This document shows, one piece after another, positions 36,250 to 45,975 of a stretch of 51,279 bases of DNA (position 1 is its first letter; the number at the start of each line of letters is the position of its first letter). The notes beneath the pieces were generated by a model. The model was not told the origin of the DNA, made no database searches, and saw nothing but the letters and a program-made list of their open reading frames with translations. Made by a program: the position numbers and the translations under genes. This DNA comes from Pseudomonadota bacterium. GTDB taxonomy: Bacteria; Pseudomonadota; Gammaproteobacteria; Eutrophobiales; Eutrophobiaceae. Location: NCBI GenBank assembly GCA_022574295.1, contig JACZSJ010000007.1, positions 1 through 51,279 of the forward strand. Reading direction: 5' to 3'.

Positions 36250-37269
36250 ATGAGATCTGATGTTTTTTTGCATGTTGCAGTAGGTATCATCAGAAATAAC
36301 AGAGATCAGGTATTATTGTCTCGCAGATTATCAAATGTATATCAGGCTGGTTTATGGGAATTCCCAGGAGGGAAACTAGAGCATAAAGAAACAGTTGGAA
36401 AAGCACTGTTAAGGGAGTTGGAAGAAGAACTCGCTGTTACTGTAAAATCAGCACATCCCTTGATCAAGATATATCATGACTATGAAGCGTATTCTGTGCT
36501 TCTTGATGTCTGGCAAGTTGGTTCATGGGAATCAGATTTGCTGGACAATAATGAGCGTTATGGTCGGCAAGGTCAAAAAATAGAATGGGTAGATCTCTCA
36601 AAACTGGCTGAACGTGATTTTCCGGAAGCCAACAAACCTATTATCAAGGCTGTACAATTACCTGAATTTTATTTGATTTGCCCTGAACCTGAAGATAATT
36701 TTGAAGATTACATCAAGAAATTTTCAGCATGTATCTCTGCCGGAGTTCGTTTGTTTCAGCTACGATTCGGTGATGATTCACAGTATGGCAGGAATCAAAC
36801 ATTGGTCAGAGAACTAATTGAAATGTGTAGAAGCAGCGATTCCATGCTACTCATGAACAGCACACCAGAAGCTGCAATAAAATATTCTGCTCACGGCGTT
36901 CATCTTAATAGTAAAAGATTAGTGCAACTCAATGAGCGGCCGCTCGGCAAGAAATTTCTGGTGGCAGCATCATGCCATGGCTCCGGGGAACTGGAGCGTG
37001 CATGCAAAATAGATGTCGATTTTGCAGTTTTGTCTCCGGTGAATCGGACAACAAGCCATCAAGCGGTGAAGCCATTGGGATGGGACAAATTCAAAAGCCT
37101 TGTGGAGTCCTTACCTATCCCAATTTATGCTCTAGGAGGTATGCAGGCTGTAGATATGGAAAGATCCTGGATTAGTGGAGCTCAGGGAATTTCTGTCCTG
37201 AGTGGCATCTGGGGTCAGAAAAGCATAAAACAGGCGTTGGATAAATATCCGATTGTAGAGGTTCCCTAA
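36250..37269 (+). CDS. Nudix hydrolase (MutT-like) fused to ThiE-like domain
   Basis: This 339-aa two-domain protein has an N-terminal MutT-type Nudix hydrolase (about 1-130) with the box GKLEHKE-x7-RELEEEL (Gly41, Glu47, Arg55-Glu60), and a C-terminal TIM-barrel domain related to thiamine-phosphate synthase (about 140-335). Such fusions downstream of argJ are common in gammaproteobacteria. The Nudix half probably removes 8-oxo-dGTP. In the barrel half the usual thiamine-phosphate synthase motifs are weak (LLMNSTPEAA where NDR is expected; SPVNRTTSH for the GPVF-T-TK loop), so it may not make thiamine phosphate. It starts 9 nt after argJ. Confidence 0.9.
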   Translation: MRSDVFLHVAVGIIRNNRDQVLLSRRLSNVYQAGLWEFPGGKLEHKETVGKALLRELEEELAVTVKSAHPLIKIYHDYEAYSVLLDVWQVGSWESDLLDNNERYGRQGQKIEWVDLSKLAERDFPEANKPIIKAVQLPEFYLICPEPEDNFEDYIKKFSACISAGVRLFQLRFGDDSQYGRNQTLVRELIEMCRSSDSMLLMNSTPEAAIKYSAHGVHLNSKRLVQLNERPLGKKFLVAASCHGSGELERACKIDVDFAVLSPVNRTTSHQAVKPLGWDKFKSLVESLPIPIYALGGMQAVDMERSWISGAQGISVLSGIWGQKSIKQALDKYPIVEVP

Positions 37270-37270
37270 C

Positions 37271-37468
37271 TCAATGTTTTGTATTCAAGCCTTCTGATAG
37301 GGTTTCTGTGGCGTGACAATGCTCCTCCGAGTCCAGCCTGTATTTCCCCTCAATCCATTCGCCAAGGTCGATTAGCTTGCAACGCTTGCTACAAAAGGGA
37401 CGATACTTATTTGCAGGAGAGTATTCGCTTGATTTTCCACATTCGGGGCATTTAATGATTTTCTTCAT
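37271..37468 (-). CDS. yacG: Zinc-binding DNA gyrase inhibitor YacG
   Basis: This 65-aa protein has a four-cysteine zinc site (Cys7, Cys10 in CPEC; Cys26, Cys30 in CSKRC), the family motif [22 protein letters not shown] and an acidic tail. In E. coli YacG binds GyrB and inhibits gyrase. The ATG at 37468 overlaps the zapD stop as ATGA, so translation is likely coupled; the track start (TTG, 3 codons earlier) is not needed. It is last in the minus-strand series coaE-zapD-yacG. Confidence 0.93.
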   Translation of the reverse strand: MKKIIKCPECGKSSEYSPANKYRPFCSKRCKLIDLGEWIEGKYRLDSEEHCHATETLSEGLNTKH

Positions 37469-38235
37469 AATATACAACAGTGAAGTTCAAATTCTACAGT
37501 GTCGTTGGTCTGTACAGGTCTGGTTGCTGTCGAAGATTGCTCCATAAAACGTATTGTGAATCGATGTTTCCCTCCGCTTATTTCAGGAAAATAGTTGCAA
37601 TCTACAGGGAGGAGGACACGAATTAATTGGCAGGATAGTTTGGATTCAATGGGTTGTTGATAAAAACCAGATTCGGCATTTTCAATCACAGGTGTTGTGC
37701 TGTTTCTAAGCATGAGTAACACGATAGCCAGAGAATCCTGTATGACTGAAAGATCCTGACTCCATATTTTAAAATCTTCACGTCTGGAATCTATTGGTTT
37801 ATGTAGCCAGTGGTGATAAGCAGGGAGATCAAAATTGCAGGTTCCCCCGGGAATAGAAATCCTTTGTTTGATTGATGTCGTTAACTCATCCTGTTTTAGA
37901 TTGTGACCGGGTTGGAAGTCACTGTCTCGCAATGTTGAAAGATAAACATTAATATTATCTAAAATATCAATTAGTCTTTGAAGATCAACACCTGGGTTAT
38001 TTTTTAATACATTTAGAGTAGTTGCATGGCGTTCCAACTCCTTGATTAAGTCACTTTTTATGTCAGACCGCGATATCAAATCGAGAATTTCCAGCAAACA
38101 TGATATAGCTATCCTGCTATCCCACTGACTGTCCTGGGGGCTGTGATGATCTGCAATTCCAAATAAATGTTCGAGGCGCAGGAAAGTGCGTACACGTTCA
38201 TTCAATGGTTGCTCATAAGTGGTATTTTTTTCCAC
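37465..38235 (-). CDS. zapD: Cell division protein ZapD
   Basis: This 256-aa soluble protein binds the FtsZ C-terminal tail and bundles protofilaments. Family features are [20 protein letters not shown] at the N-terminus and [17 protein letters not shown] in the middle. The start codon is GTG at 38235. It normally follows coaE closely; here MITE-like element C intervenes, leaving a 71-nt leader between element and start. Confidence 0.93.
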   Translation of the reverse strand: MEKNTTYEQPLNERVRTFLRLEHLFGIADHHSPQDSQWDSRIAISCLLEILDLISRSDIKSDLIKELERHATTLNVLKNNPGVDLQRLIDILDNINVYLSTLRDSDFQPGHNLKQDELTTSIKQRISIPGGTCNFDLPAYHHWLHKPIDSRREDFKIWSQDLSVIQDSLAIVLLMLRNSTTPVIENAESGFYQQPIESKLSCQLIRVLLPVDCNYFPEISGGKHRFTIRFMEQSSTATRPVQTNDTVEFELHCCIL

Positions 38236-38306
38236 GCAAATGACCGTTATGGATAAATATTAAACGTTGATTGTCCTGTACTTGCGTCTTGTAGGCAACA
38301 AGTCTA

Positions 38307-38570
38307 GTACTCCGTCCAGTTGATATTGTCGGGTTCAGTTAGCTTGTCAATGCCCATGGACTGCGTTGACCCTCTTGACAAGGGGGCCGCCATTGTCGGC
38401 GAGGTACGTCTTGCCATGAACATTGACAAGCTAACCTACAGGGCGTCGCCGTGGTATCCCGCAACCGCGTTGCAGCACTTGGGAAGGGAACAACCATTCC
38501 CGGCGTACTGCGTCTTGCTGCGAAATACCTCAGCAACGCTGAAACTGACAATATCAACTGGACGGAGTAC
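38307..38570. mobile_element. MITE-like element C (264 bp) with 32-bp inverted ends
   Basis: The outer arms 38307-38338 and 38539-38570 match over 32 bp with two mismatches; the outer 24 are perfect and begin GTACTCCGTCCAGTTGATAT. If the termini are CTCCGTCC.../...GGACGGAG, each end is flanked by TA, suggesting a TA target duplication like IS630/Tc1-type elements; GTAC at both ends would fit as well. A second, nested inverted repeat (38338-38359/38414-38435, 15 bp perfect, extending to 22 with two mismatches) occupies the left half. The right half contains a perfect GCAAC-CGC-GTTGC hairpin (38461-38473). There is no transposase, and track ORFs inside are not credible genes. It lies 4 nt past the coaE stop. 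Confidence 0.75.
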
Positions 38571-38574
38571 ACGA

Positions 38575-39165
38575 TTAAATACTTTTGTAAAATTCATGTA
38601 AATCATGAATTTGTCTGCGCAGATTTTCGATATCGCCTTCATTGTTAATAATATCATCGGCAGCAGCCAGTCTGTTGTCACGAGACATCTGAGTTCGAAT
38701 AATTCTTTTGATATCATTCAAGCTTGCATTATCGCGAACCGAAGCACGCGATAATTGCAATTTTTCGGATACATCGATAATTAAAACACGATCAATAATA
38801 TCTAAGGCCTCTGTTTCTAACAGGAGAGGGATGGAAATTATGCAATATGACGAGTCGATATTTTCAGTCTCATGTACAATTCTCTCGTATATGACTGGGT
38901 GTAAAATATTTTCCAATTTCTTACGGTCAATCTCATTTGTAAATATTTGATCTCGCACTTTTTTCCTGTCCAGAAGACCATCTTTGGTAATTATGTCCTC
39001 GCCAAACTCTTCTTTGATTAACTGAAGCGCGGGCATACCAGCTTGAACAACTTTTCGTGCTACGATATCTGCATCGATGATCGGAACGTCAAGCTCTGAA
39101 AATATTTCACAAGCAGTTGATTTTCCACTACCGATACCACCAGTTAGCCCAATTTTTAAAACCAT
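38575..39165 (-). CDS. coaE: Dephospho-CoA kinase
   Basis: This 196-aa P-loop kinase performs the last step of coenzyme A synthesis. The Walker A motif LTGGIGSGKST is at the N-terminus, followed by the CoA-binding and lid features DADIVARKVVQ and LLLETEALDIIDRVLIIDV. The C-terminus LHDLHEFYKSI is of normal type, so element C immediately downstream has not truncated it. It is 13 nt after pilD on the same strand, matching the pilB-pilC-pilD-coaE order in Pseudomonas. Confidence 0.95.
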   Translation of the reverse strand: MVLKIGLTGGIGSGKSTACEIFSELDVPIIDADIVARKVVQAGMPALQLIKEEFGEDIITKDGLLDRKKVRDQIFTNEIDRKKLENILHPVIYERIVHETENIDSSYCIISIPLLLETEALDIIDRVLIIDVSEKLQLSRASVRDNASLNDIKRIIRTQMSRDNRLAAADDIINNEGDIENLRRQIHDLHEFYKSI

Positions 39166-39178
39166 TTTACTTATTAAA

Positions 39179-40048
39179 CTAGAAACTATTCAGATAAATT
39201 CCAACTAATTCTTCACCCCAGATTAAGGTGACCCATCCTGCAACGGCAAGATATGGCCCGAAGGGGAAGGCGGCGCTTTTTTCTCGACCTCGAAAGATAA
39301 TCATTGCGATACCAATTAAAGAGGCAGCGATTGAGGATAACAAAATAACGAGGGGTAAATATTGCCAGCCAAACCAGGCACCCAAAAGTGCCAAAAGTTT
39401 AAAATCACCATAACCCATGCCTTCTTTTCCAGTAACTATTTTGAAACTCATAAAGACGATCCAGAGAACACTATAACCAAGCATGGTTCCGATAAGGCTG
39501 GATTCGATATCGGTGAAAATTTCAAAAAAATTACAAGCCAGACCCAGCCATAGGAAAGGGAGTGTTATGTCATCTGGTAGTAAGGAGTGTTCCAGATCAA
39601 TCATACTTAAACAAATAAGTGCCCATGTAAGCAACACTGCAAACAAGGTCTGCAGGTTAAAACCAAAGTGCCAGGCAACATAAGCAGTCGCTAAGCCTGT
39701 AAATATTTCAATGATGGGGTACTGAAGAGAAATCTTTGCTTTACATGAGCTGCAACGACCCTTCAGGAAAAGATAGCTAATCACAGGTATGTTTTCGAGG
39801 GCAGTTATCTTATGCTCACAGGCAGGGCAGCTTGAGCCAGGGGAAATTAAATTTACTTTTTGCTGCTCCGTTACATTTTCATTCTTTATTTCCAGCAGGT
39901 CACAACATTGTTCGTGCCAGTCCTGCTCCATCATTTTCGGTAAGCGGTAGATAACCACATTCAAGAAGCTACCGATACACATCCCAAGCAACGTCATGGT
40001 GAAGACAAAAAATATAGGGTGAGTCTGCAGGAAATAAAAGACTGACAT
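39179..40048 (-). CDS. pilD: Prepilin peptidase / N-methyltransferase PilD
   Basis: This 289-aa polytopic membrane aspartyl protease (A24 family) cleaves type IV prepilins and type II secretion pseudopilins and methylates the new N-terminus. It has the cytoplasmic zinc domain with paired cysteines (Cys74/77 in CPAC, Cys99/102 in CSSC) and both catalytic aspartates, Asp151 in MIDLEHSLLPDD and Asp215 in GYGDFKLL. The N-terminal helix continues LLGMCIGSFLNVVIYRLPKMM, the family hallmark. It is downstream of pilC across 103 nt. Confidence 0.95.
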   Translation of the reverse strand: MSVFYFLQTHPIFFVFTMTLLGMCIGSFLNVVIYRLPKMMEQDWHEQCCDLLEIKNENVTEQQKVNLISPGSSCPACEHKITALENIPVISYLFLKGRCSSCKAKISLQYPIIEIFTGLATAYVAWHFGFNLQTLFAVLLTWALICLSMIDLEHSLLPDDITLPFLWLGLACNFFEIFTDIESSLIGTMLGYSVLWIVFMSFKIVTGKEGMGYGDFKLLALLGAWFGWQYLPLVILLSSIAASLIGIAMIIFRGREKSAAFPFGPYLAVAGWVTLIWGEELVGIYLNSF

Positions 40049-40151
40049 TGCTTAGATTACATAACTAAAATTAGTGGGCAGGATCTGTCACTTACAGCAA
40101 CAAGAATTCACTTGATAAGATATGACCGATATTTTTTCGGTGTATCTGTTT

Positions 40152-41372
40152 CTACACCACTTGGCCCATCTTGAATATGGGTAGATACATACCGATAACA
40201 ATACCACCAATGACAACACCAAGAAACGCCATAATGGCTGGTTCTAACAAACTAGTTAATGCCTCTACCGCATCATCAACTTCCTGTTCATACCAGTCTG
40301 CGACTTTTCCCAACATGGTGTCGATTGAACCTGCCTCTTCACCAATGGCGACCATTTGTACGACCATATTCGGAAATAGTCCTGTGTCACGCATGCTTGC
40401 TTGAAGTTGGGTACCCGTGGAAATATCGTCTTTAATCTTCATACATGCGTGATAATAAACAATGTTACCGCAGGCACCAGCTACCGATACCATTGCTTCG
40501 ACCAGGGGGGTGCCGGCAGCAAACATGGTTTCTAATGTGCGAGCAAAACGGGCAATGGCCGCTTTTTCCATGACGATCCCAAGGACGGGGAGTTTGAGCA
40601 CTATTCTATCAAGAGCATGATTGAATGGTTTTGACCTTTTTTTCAGTTCCAGAATCCCAAAAATTGCGCCGCCAATAACGAGACCCATTGCCCACCACCA
40701 CTGAACAAAAAAATTCGACATATTGATAAGCATTTGTGTCAGCGCAGGTAAATCTGCACCAAAGTTGCTGAATAATTCTTCAAATTGCGGTATTACAAAG
40801 ATCATAAGGATAGTGACAACAATGGCTGCAACGACCATCACAGAAGCTGGATAGAACAGAGCGGCCTTTATCTTTGATTTTAATGCTTCCGTTTTTTCCA
40901 TATAGGTTGCAAGTTTATGCAAGATAGCTTCCAGAATACCTGCATGTTCACCCGCCTCAATCAGGTTGCAATAGAGTTCATTGAATTGCAGAGGCCTTTT
41001 CTTTAATGCATCTGTCAGGCTATTACCCGCTTCCACATCAGCCTTCACGCCTAGAATCAGCTCCTGCATCTTCGCATTTTCATGCCCCCGGCCAACGATT
41101 TCAAAGGCCTGAACCAGGGGCACGCCAGCTGACATCATGGTGGCTAACTGGCGGCTGAATATGGTTATGTCCTTGGGCGTTATTGCTTTGCCTCCCCCGG
41201 AGCCAAAAAGTGGCTTGGGTTTTTTCTTCACTTTTAGCGGATTTATCCCCTGGGTGCGGAGCTTTGCCTTAACCAAAGCGTCGCTCATACCAGCAAGTTC
41301 GCCTTTAACACGTTTTCCCTGTTTGTCTTTACCTTCCCATACGAACATTACCTCTTTTTTTGCTGTAGCCAT
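40152..41372 (-). CDS. pilC: Type IV pilus inner-membrane platform protein PilC
   Basis: This 406-aa platform protein (GspF/PilC family) couples the PilB motor to pilin polymerisation. I start at the ATG 41372, which has AAGGAA 5 nt upstream and yields MATAKKEVMFVWEGKDKQGKRVKGEL, the family N-terminus; the longer ORF overlaps pilB. It has two GspF repeats (about 70-195 and 275-400), each with FxRxLxTMxxAGxPL (FSRQLATMMSAGVPLVQAF; FARTLETMFAAGTPLVEAM), and three membrane segments. It is 10 nt after pilB. Confidence 0.95.
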   Translation of the reverse strand: MATAKKEVMFVWEGKDKQGKRVKGELAGMSDALVKAKLRTQGINPLKVKKKPKPLFGSGGGKAITPKDITIFSRQLATMMSAGVPLVQAFEIVGRGHENAKMQELILGVKADVEAGNSLTDALKKRPLQFNELYCNLIEAGEHAGILEAILHKLATYMEKTEALKSKIKAALFYPASVMVVAAIVVTILMIFVIPQFEELFSNFGADLPALTQMLINMSNFFVQWWWAMGLVIGGAIFGILELKKRSKPFNHALDRIVLKLPVLGIVMEKAAIARFARTLETMFAAGTPLVEAMVSVAGACGNIVYYHACMKIKDDISTGTQLQASMRDTGLFPNMVVQMVAIGEEAGSIDTMLGKVADWYEQEVDDAVEALTSLLEPAIMAFLGVVIGGIVIGMYLPIFKMGQVV

Positions 41373-41382
41373 GGTTGTTCCT

Positions 41383-43107
41383 TTAATCGAGGGTGACTCG
41401 GTTGACCTCAGTGAGACTGGTGATACCCTGTTTTGCTTTTGCCAGGCCTGACTTGCGGATATCCCAGATTCCTTCTTTCGTAGCTTGATCAGCAAGCTGT
41501 ACTGAATTAGCGCCTTCGATAATCAGTCTTTTCATTTCATCCGTGATAGACATGACCTGGTATATCCCCGCTCGACCTTTGTAACCACTGGGGCAATCTT
41601 CACCACCGTCACCTGGTTCATATAATGTGATTCCCTCTTTGATTTCTTCTTCCGTGTAACCTTCATCCAACAATACTTCCTTGGGTAGTTCCGCGGGCTT
41701 CTTGTAGTCTGGGTGCAGTCGCCGCAACAGGCGCTGTGCGGTAATCAGGTTGATACTGGTGGCAATAGCAAAGGCCTGGATGCCCATATCCTGTAATCGT
41801 GTCAAGGTTTGCGGTGCATCATTGGTATGTAAAGTTGACATCACCATATGACCGGTCTGAGCGGCCTTGACTGCAATATTCGCGGTGGTGATATCACGAA
41901 TTTCGCCAACCAGAATGATATCCGGATCCTGTCTAAGAAAGGCCTTTAAAGCCTTGTCAAAGGTCATGCCTGTTCTTTCATCGATCTGTACCTGGTTCAC
42001 ACCGGGTAGATTGATTTCAACAGGATCCTCTGCAGTGGAGATATTGATATCCACCTGGTTGAGGATGTTGATACCGGTATACAAAGAGACGGTCTTGCCA
42101 CTACCCGTCGGGCCGGTGACCAGAAACATGCCATAGGGTTTATGCAAGTTGGTCAGGAACACCTCTTTCTGGTGATCTTCATAACCCAACTGGTCGATCT
42201 GCAGGGCAGCAGCATCCGAGTCCAGAATACGCATCACGATCTTTTCGCCAAATAGTGTCGGACAGGTACTCACACGAAAATCGATGGATTTGCTTTTGGA
42301 TAACTTCAGTTTGATACGGCCATCCTGGGGGACGCGCCGTTCGGAGACATCCATGCGTGACATGACCTTGATACGCGCTGCAATCTTTCTCGTCAGTGAG
42401 AGCGGGGGTTTGGCAACTTCCTCCAACACTCCATCAATACGAAAGCGAACGCGATAGAATTTTTCATAGGGTTCAAAGTGCAGGTCAGATCCACCTTTTT
42501 TGATGGCATCGAGCAAACATTTATTAACAAACCGTACAACAGGGGCATCGTCAATATCGCTATCATCATCTTCAGCTTTGTCTGCGCTATCGTCCACAAC
42601 TTCGAGGCCATCCAGATCATCGAAGTCATCATCATCCATGTCACCCAGACTGTCTTCTGCATCTTCCAATGCCTTTTCAATGGCCTTGGCAAGCTTACCT
42701 TCTTCGACCAGGATGGCTTCTGTATTCATGCCAACAGCAAATTTAATTTCATCAAGTGCCATCAGGTTTGTCGGATCTGAAACAGCCAGATACAGACGTT
42801 TACCGCGTTTGAATAAAGGCAGTGCATGATGTTTCTGCACAAGCTCCTCTTTGACTAACTTGGTTACGTCCGGATCAATTTCGATACTCATTATGTCAAT
42901 GAGAGGTATTCCGAATTCCTGTGATGCGGCGAGCGCGATTTTGTCGCCAGGGACAATATCTTTTGTGACCAGATAGGTTACCAACGGTATCTTTTCTTTG
43001 AGTGCATCCTGATGTGCCTGTTGGGCTGCTTCTTGCTCAATCAGACCATCAAGCACCAGTTTACGCGCCAGACCACTTAGGTGAACAGTACTTGTTGTGA
43101 CGGCCAT
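41383..43107 (-). CDS. pilB: Type IV pilus extension ATPase PilB
   Basis: This 574-aa secretion ATPase powers pilus extension. It has an N-terminal MshEN-type domain, an acidic linker (DDDDFDDLDGLEVVDD region, about 150-187), then the ATPase core with Walker A GPTGSGKT (332-339), the Asp box TAEDPVE, Walker B ILVGEIRD and the His box GHMVMSTLHTND. The zinc tetracysteine usual in PilB/GspE is largely absent: RRLHPDYKKP replaces the first Cys pair, and only Cys505 (GEDCPSGYKGR) remains of the second. The upstream 243 bp hold a strong hairpin and a TTTGTATACAAA palindrome. Confidence 0.95.
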   Translation of the reverse strand: MAVTTSTVHLSGLARKLVLDGLIEQEAAQQAHQDALKEKIPLVTYLVTKDIVPGDKIALAASQEFGIPLIDIMSIEIDPDVTKLVKEELVQKHHALPLFKRGKRLYLAVSDPTNLMALDEIKFAVGMNTEAILVEEGKLAKAIEKALEDAEDSLGDMDDDDFDDLDGLEVVDDSADKAEDDDSDIDDAPVVRFVNKCLLDAIKKGGSDLHFEPYEKFYRVRFRIDGVLEEVAKPPLSLTRKIAARIKVMSRMDVSERRVPQDGRIKLKLSKSKSIDFRVSTCPTLFGEKIVMRILDSDAAALQIDQLGYEDHQKEVFLTNLHKPYGMFLVTGPTGSGKTVSLYTGINILNQVDINISTAEDPVEINLPGVNQVQIDERTGMTFDKALKAFLRQDPDIILVGEIRDITTANIAVKAAQTGHMVMSTLHTNDAPQTLTRLQDMGIQAFAIATSINLITAQRLLRRLHPDYKKPAELPKEVLLDEGYTEEEIKEGITLYEPGDGGEDCPSGYKGRAGIYQVMSITDEMKRLIIEGANSVQLADQATKEGIWDIRKSGLAKAKQGITSLTEVNRVTLD

Positions 43108-43264
43108 TTTTTAATTATCAGCTTGTTTCAAAGGATTAACGGCTAAATATTAGATTATATAGAGAAAATAACCAACAGTTTTGGTGATATTTCTACACAA
43201 AAATTGAGAGTAACCCCCATGTTTGTATACAAAACAGGCTACTTGAAGATTAGTTTGAAAGAGC

Positions 43265-43314
43265 GCTATTGATTAAATATAACTTTTTGCAGTGCAGCAA
43301 ATTTAATCAATGGC
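43265..43314. repeat. Long hairpin between clpB and pilB
   Basis: The arms GCTATTGATTAAAT (43265-43278) and ATTTAATCAATGGC (43301-43314) pair over 14 positions with one G-T mismatch, with an inner TTTGC/GCAAA stem in the loop. It lies about 37 bp past the clpB stop. No T-run follows, so it is an atypical terminator; it could instead stabilise the clpB mRNA 3' end or act upstream of pilB. Confidence 0.55.
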
Positions 43315-43350
43315 AGGCATCACATCTTAATTGTGGTCATCGTTCGGAGA

Positions 43351-45939
43351 TTATTCGCCAAACACAAACGCGCCATTTTTCGCATCAATGGTGATGATTG
43401 CACCAGCAGCAAAGTTTTCCGACAATATTTCCTGTGCCAATGGTGTTTCAAGCTGGTTCTGAATCACCCTTTTGAGAGGTCTTGCGCCAAACACAGGATC
43501 AAATCCGGCATTACCCAATAGATCCAGTGCCGCAGGCGATATTTGCAACTGCAGATCCAGTTCTTGCAGACGTTGCCTAAGATAGTTTATCTGGATATTG
43601 GCAATTTTCCTGACTTCTTCTTTCTGCAGGGCATGAAAGACCACGATGTCATCGATCCGATTAATAAATTCTGGTCTAAAGTGACCGGAGACGATATTCA
43701 GGACAGTCGTTTTCATGGCTTCGTATTTATCTTCCTCACTATCAGCTTTTGCAGACAGAGCCTGGATTTCTTCCGAGCCCAGATTTGACGTCATGACGAT
43801 GACTGTATTGCGAAAATCTACAGTTCGACCCTGGCCATCCGTCAAGCGTCCATCATCAAGCACCTGCAACAGTATATTGAAAACATCAGGATGAGCCTTT
43901 TCTACCTCATCGAGTAACACCAGGCTATATGGTCTGCGCCTGACTGCCTCGGTGAGATAGCCACCTTGTTCGTACCCAACATATCCTGGGGGTGCGCCGA
44001 TGAGCCTCGCCACCGCATGTTTTTCCATATACTCGGACATATCAATCCGAATAAGTGCCTCTTCCGTATCAAACAGAAACTCTGCTAATGTTTTACATAG
44101 TTCCGTTTTCCCTACGCCGGTTGGGCCAAGAAACATGAAGCTGCCATTGGGGCGATCAGGATCTGCCAATCCAGCGCGTGAACGTCTGATGGCATTTGAA
44201 ACTGAGGTAATCGCCTCGTCCTGCCCAACCACTCGCTGGTGTAAAAAATCTTCCATATGCAAGAGTTTTTCTTTTTCACCTTCAAGCATTCTGGAAACAG
44301 GGATACCTGTCCATTTGGAGACAACTTCAGCAATTTCATTTTCTGTGACTTTATTGCGCAGCAATTTTGTACTCTGAACTTCAGATTGTTCTAACTGTTC
44401 AAGTTCTTTTTCTAGTTCAGGGATAATTCCATATTGAAGTTCTGATAGGCGGCTCAGATCCCCCGCTCGTTTGGCTGTTTCGAATTCCAGACGTGCACGT
44501 TCCAGCTTTTCTTTACTTTGCTGTGAGCCCTGCAAGGCAGCCTTTTCAGAAACCCAGATTTCTTCAAGATCTGAGTATTCTCTTTCAATACTATCGATAT
44601 TCTGTTCAAGATCTTTGAGGCGTTTTTTTGTTGCCTCATCAGTTTCTTTCTTCAATGCTTCTCGCTCAATCTTCATCTGAATCAGACGTCTCTCAAGACG
44701 ATCCATAGATTCAGGTTTGGAATCTAATTCTATACTAATGCGACTGGCTGCCTCATCAATAAGATCGATGGCTTTGTCTGGAAGTTGCCTGTCTGTGATA
44801 TATCGATGAGAAAGTTTTGTCGCAGCAATGATTGCGGGATCTGTAATTTGAACATTGTGATGAACTTCATAACGTTCTTTCAAGCCGCGTAGGATAGCAA
44901 TGGTGTCCTCAAGGCTGGGTTCATTCACCAGAATTTTTTGAAAGCGTCTTTCCAGGGCTGCATCTTTTTCAATGTTTTCTCTGAATTCATTCAGGGTGGT
45001 GGCACCAATGCAATGCAATTCACCACGGGCAAGTGCTGGTTTCAGCATATTTCCCGCATCCATGGAACCTTCTGCTTTGCCAGCACCGACCATGGTATGG
45101 ACTTCATCGATAAATAAAATGATTTGACCTTCCTGTTTTGCAATATCATTGAGGACAGCTTTAAGTCGTTCTTCAAATTCCCCACGAAATTTTGCACCAG
45201 CGATTAATGTACCCATGTCCAGTGAAAGCAGGCGTTTATTCTTTAAAGCTTCAGGGACTTCAGCATTGATGATCCTTTGTGCAAGACCTTCAACAATGGC
45301 GGTTTTACCGACACCAGGCTCACCAATTAACACAGGGTTATTTTTAGTTCGTCTTTGCAGCACCTGTATTGTGCGTCTGATTTCTTCATCTCTGCCAATG
45401 ACAGGATCGAGTTTACCTTGCTCGGCAAGTTCAGTGAGGTCGATGGTATATTTTTCCAGTGCCTGACGGTTTTCCTCTGCATTTGGGTCATTGACATTCT
45501 GTCCATCACGAATTTGATCGATGGAATTTTCAATATTTTGTTTTTCTGCCCCGCAAGATTGCATCAACCTGCCAAGCTCACCTTTACCTTCTATAGCAGC
45601 CAGTGCGAACAACTCACTCGAAATGTATTGATCATTTCTTTGCTGGGCGTATTTATCTGTCAGGTTTAATAAACGATCCAGATCTTTGGAGATATGAACT
45701 TCTCCGGCCGTGCCACTTACCTGAGCTAGCTTTTCCAGAGCCTGCCCAAGCTGTGAGCGCAAGAGATTGATGTTCATTCCGGAGGCGTTTAAAACATGTC
45801 TGAGGCTGCCTCCCTCTTGATCCAGTAAGGCAGTCATGACATGGAGTGGTTCAATAAACTGATGATCCCGCCCAATAGCCAGGCTCTGTGCATCAGCCAG
45901 TGCCATTTGAAATTTTGAAGTTAATTTATCAGCCCGCAT
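43351..45939 (-). CDS. clpB: ATP-dependent disaggregase ClpB
   Basis: This 862-aa Hsp100 chaperone works with DnaK to rescue aggregated proteins. The start is ATG 45939 ([21 protein letters not shown]) with AAGGA 8 nt upstream; the track ORF adds ten codons. Domains are the N-terminal Clp-N domain (1-145), AAA1 with [15 protein letters not shown], the coiled-coil M domain (about 405-525), and AAA2 with [17 protein letters not shown] and the pore loop [13 protein letters not shown]. The length is normal. A sigma-32-type promoter lies upstream. It is separated from pgeF/rluD by a glutamate dehydrogenase gene, unlike E. coli. Confidence 0.97.
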   Translation of the reverse strand: MRADKLTSKFQMALADAQSLAIGRDHQFIEPLHVMTALLDQEGGSLRHVLNASGMNINLLRSQLGQALEKLAQVSGTAGEVHISKDLDRLLNLTDKYAQQRNDQYISSELFALAAIEGKGELGRLMQSCGAEKQNIENSIDQIRDGQNVNDPNAEENRQALEKYTIDLTELAEQGKLDPVIGRDEEIRRTIQVLQRRTKNNPVLIGEPGVGKTAIVEGLAQRIINAEVPEALKNKRLLSLDMGTLIAGAKFRGEFEERLKAVLNDIAKQEGQIILFIDEVHTMVGAGKAEGSMDAGNMLKPALARGELHCIGATTLNEFRENIEKDAALERRFQKILVNEPSLEDTIAILRGLKERYEVHHNVQITDPAIIAATKLSHRYITDRQLPDKAIDLIDEAASRISIELDSKPESMDRLERRLIQMKIEREALKKETDEATKKRLKDLEQNIDSIEREYSDLEEIWVSEKAALQGSQQSKEKLERARLEFETAKRAGDLSRLSELQYGIIPELEKELEQLEQSEVQSTKLLRNKVTENEIAEVVSKWTGIPVSRMLEGEKEKLLHMEDFLHQRVVGQDEAITSVSNAIRRSRAGLADPDRPNGSFMFLGPTGVGKTELCKTLAEFLFDTEEALIRIDMSEYMEKHAVARLIGAPPGYVGYEQGGYLTEAVRRRPYSLVLLDEVEKAHPDVFNILLQVLDDGRLTDGQGRTVDFRNTVIVMTSNLGSEEIQALSAKADSEEDKYEAMKTTVLNIVSGHFRPEFINRIDDIVVFHALQKEEVRKIANIQINYLRQRLQELDLQLQISPAALDLLGNAGFDPVFGARPLKRVIQNQLETPLAQEILSENFAAGAIITIDAKNGAFVFGE

Positions 45940-45975
45940 TAAATTTTCCTTTGAATAGAAAAGTCTCATCTATAA

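Noticed and set aside
38320-38601. ORFs on both strands between coaE and zapD, including a DPLDKGAAIVG stretch faintly like aldehyde dehydrogenase
   Set aside because: They are inside element C, overlap on opposite strands, and the resemblance is too short to mean anything.
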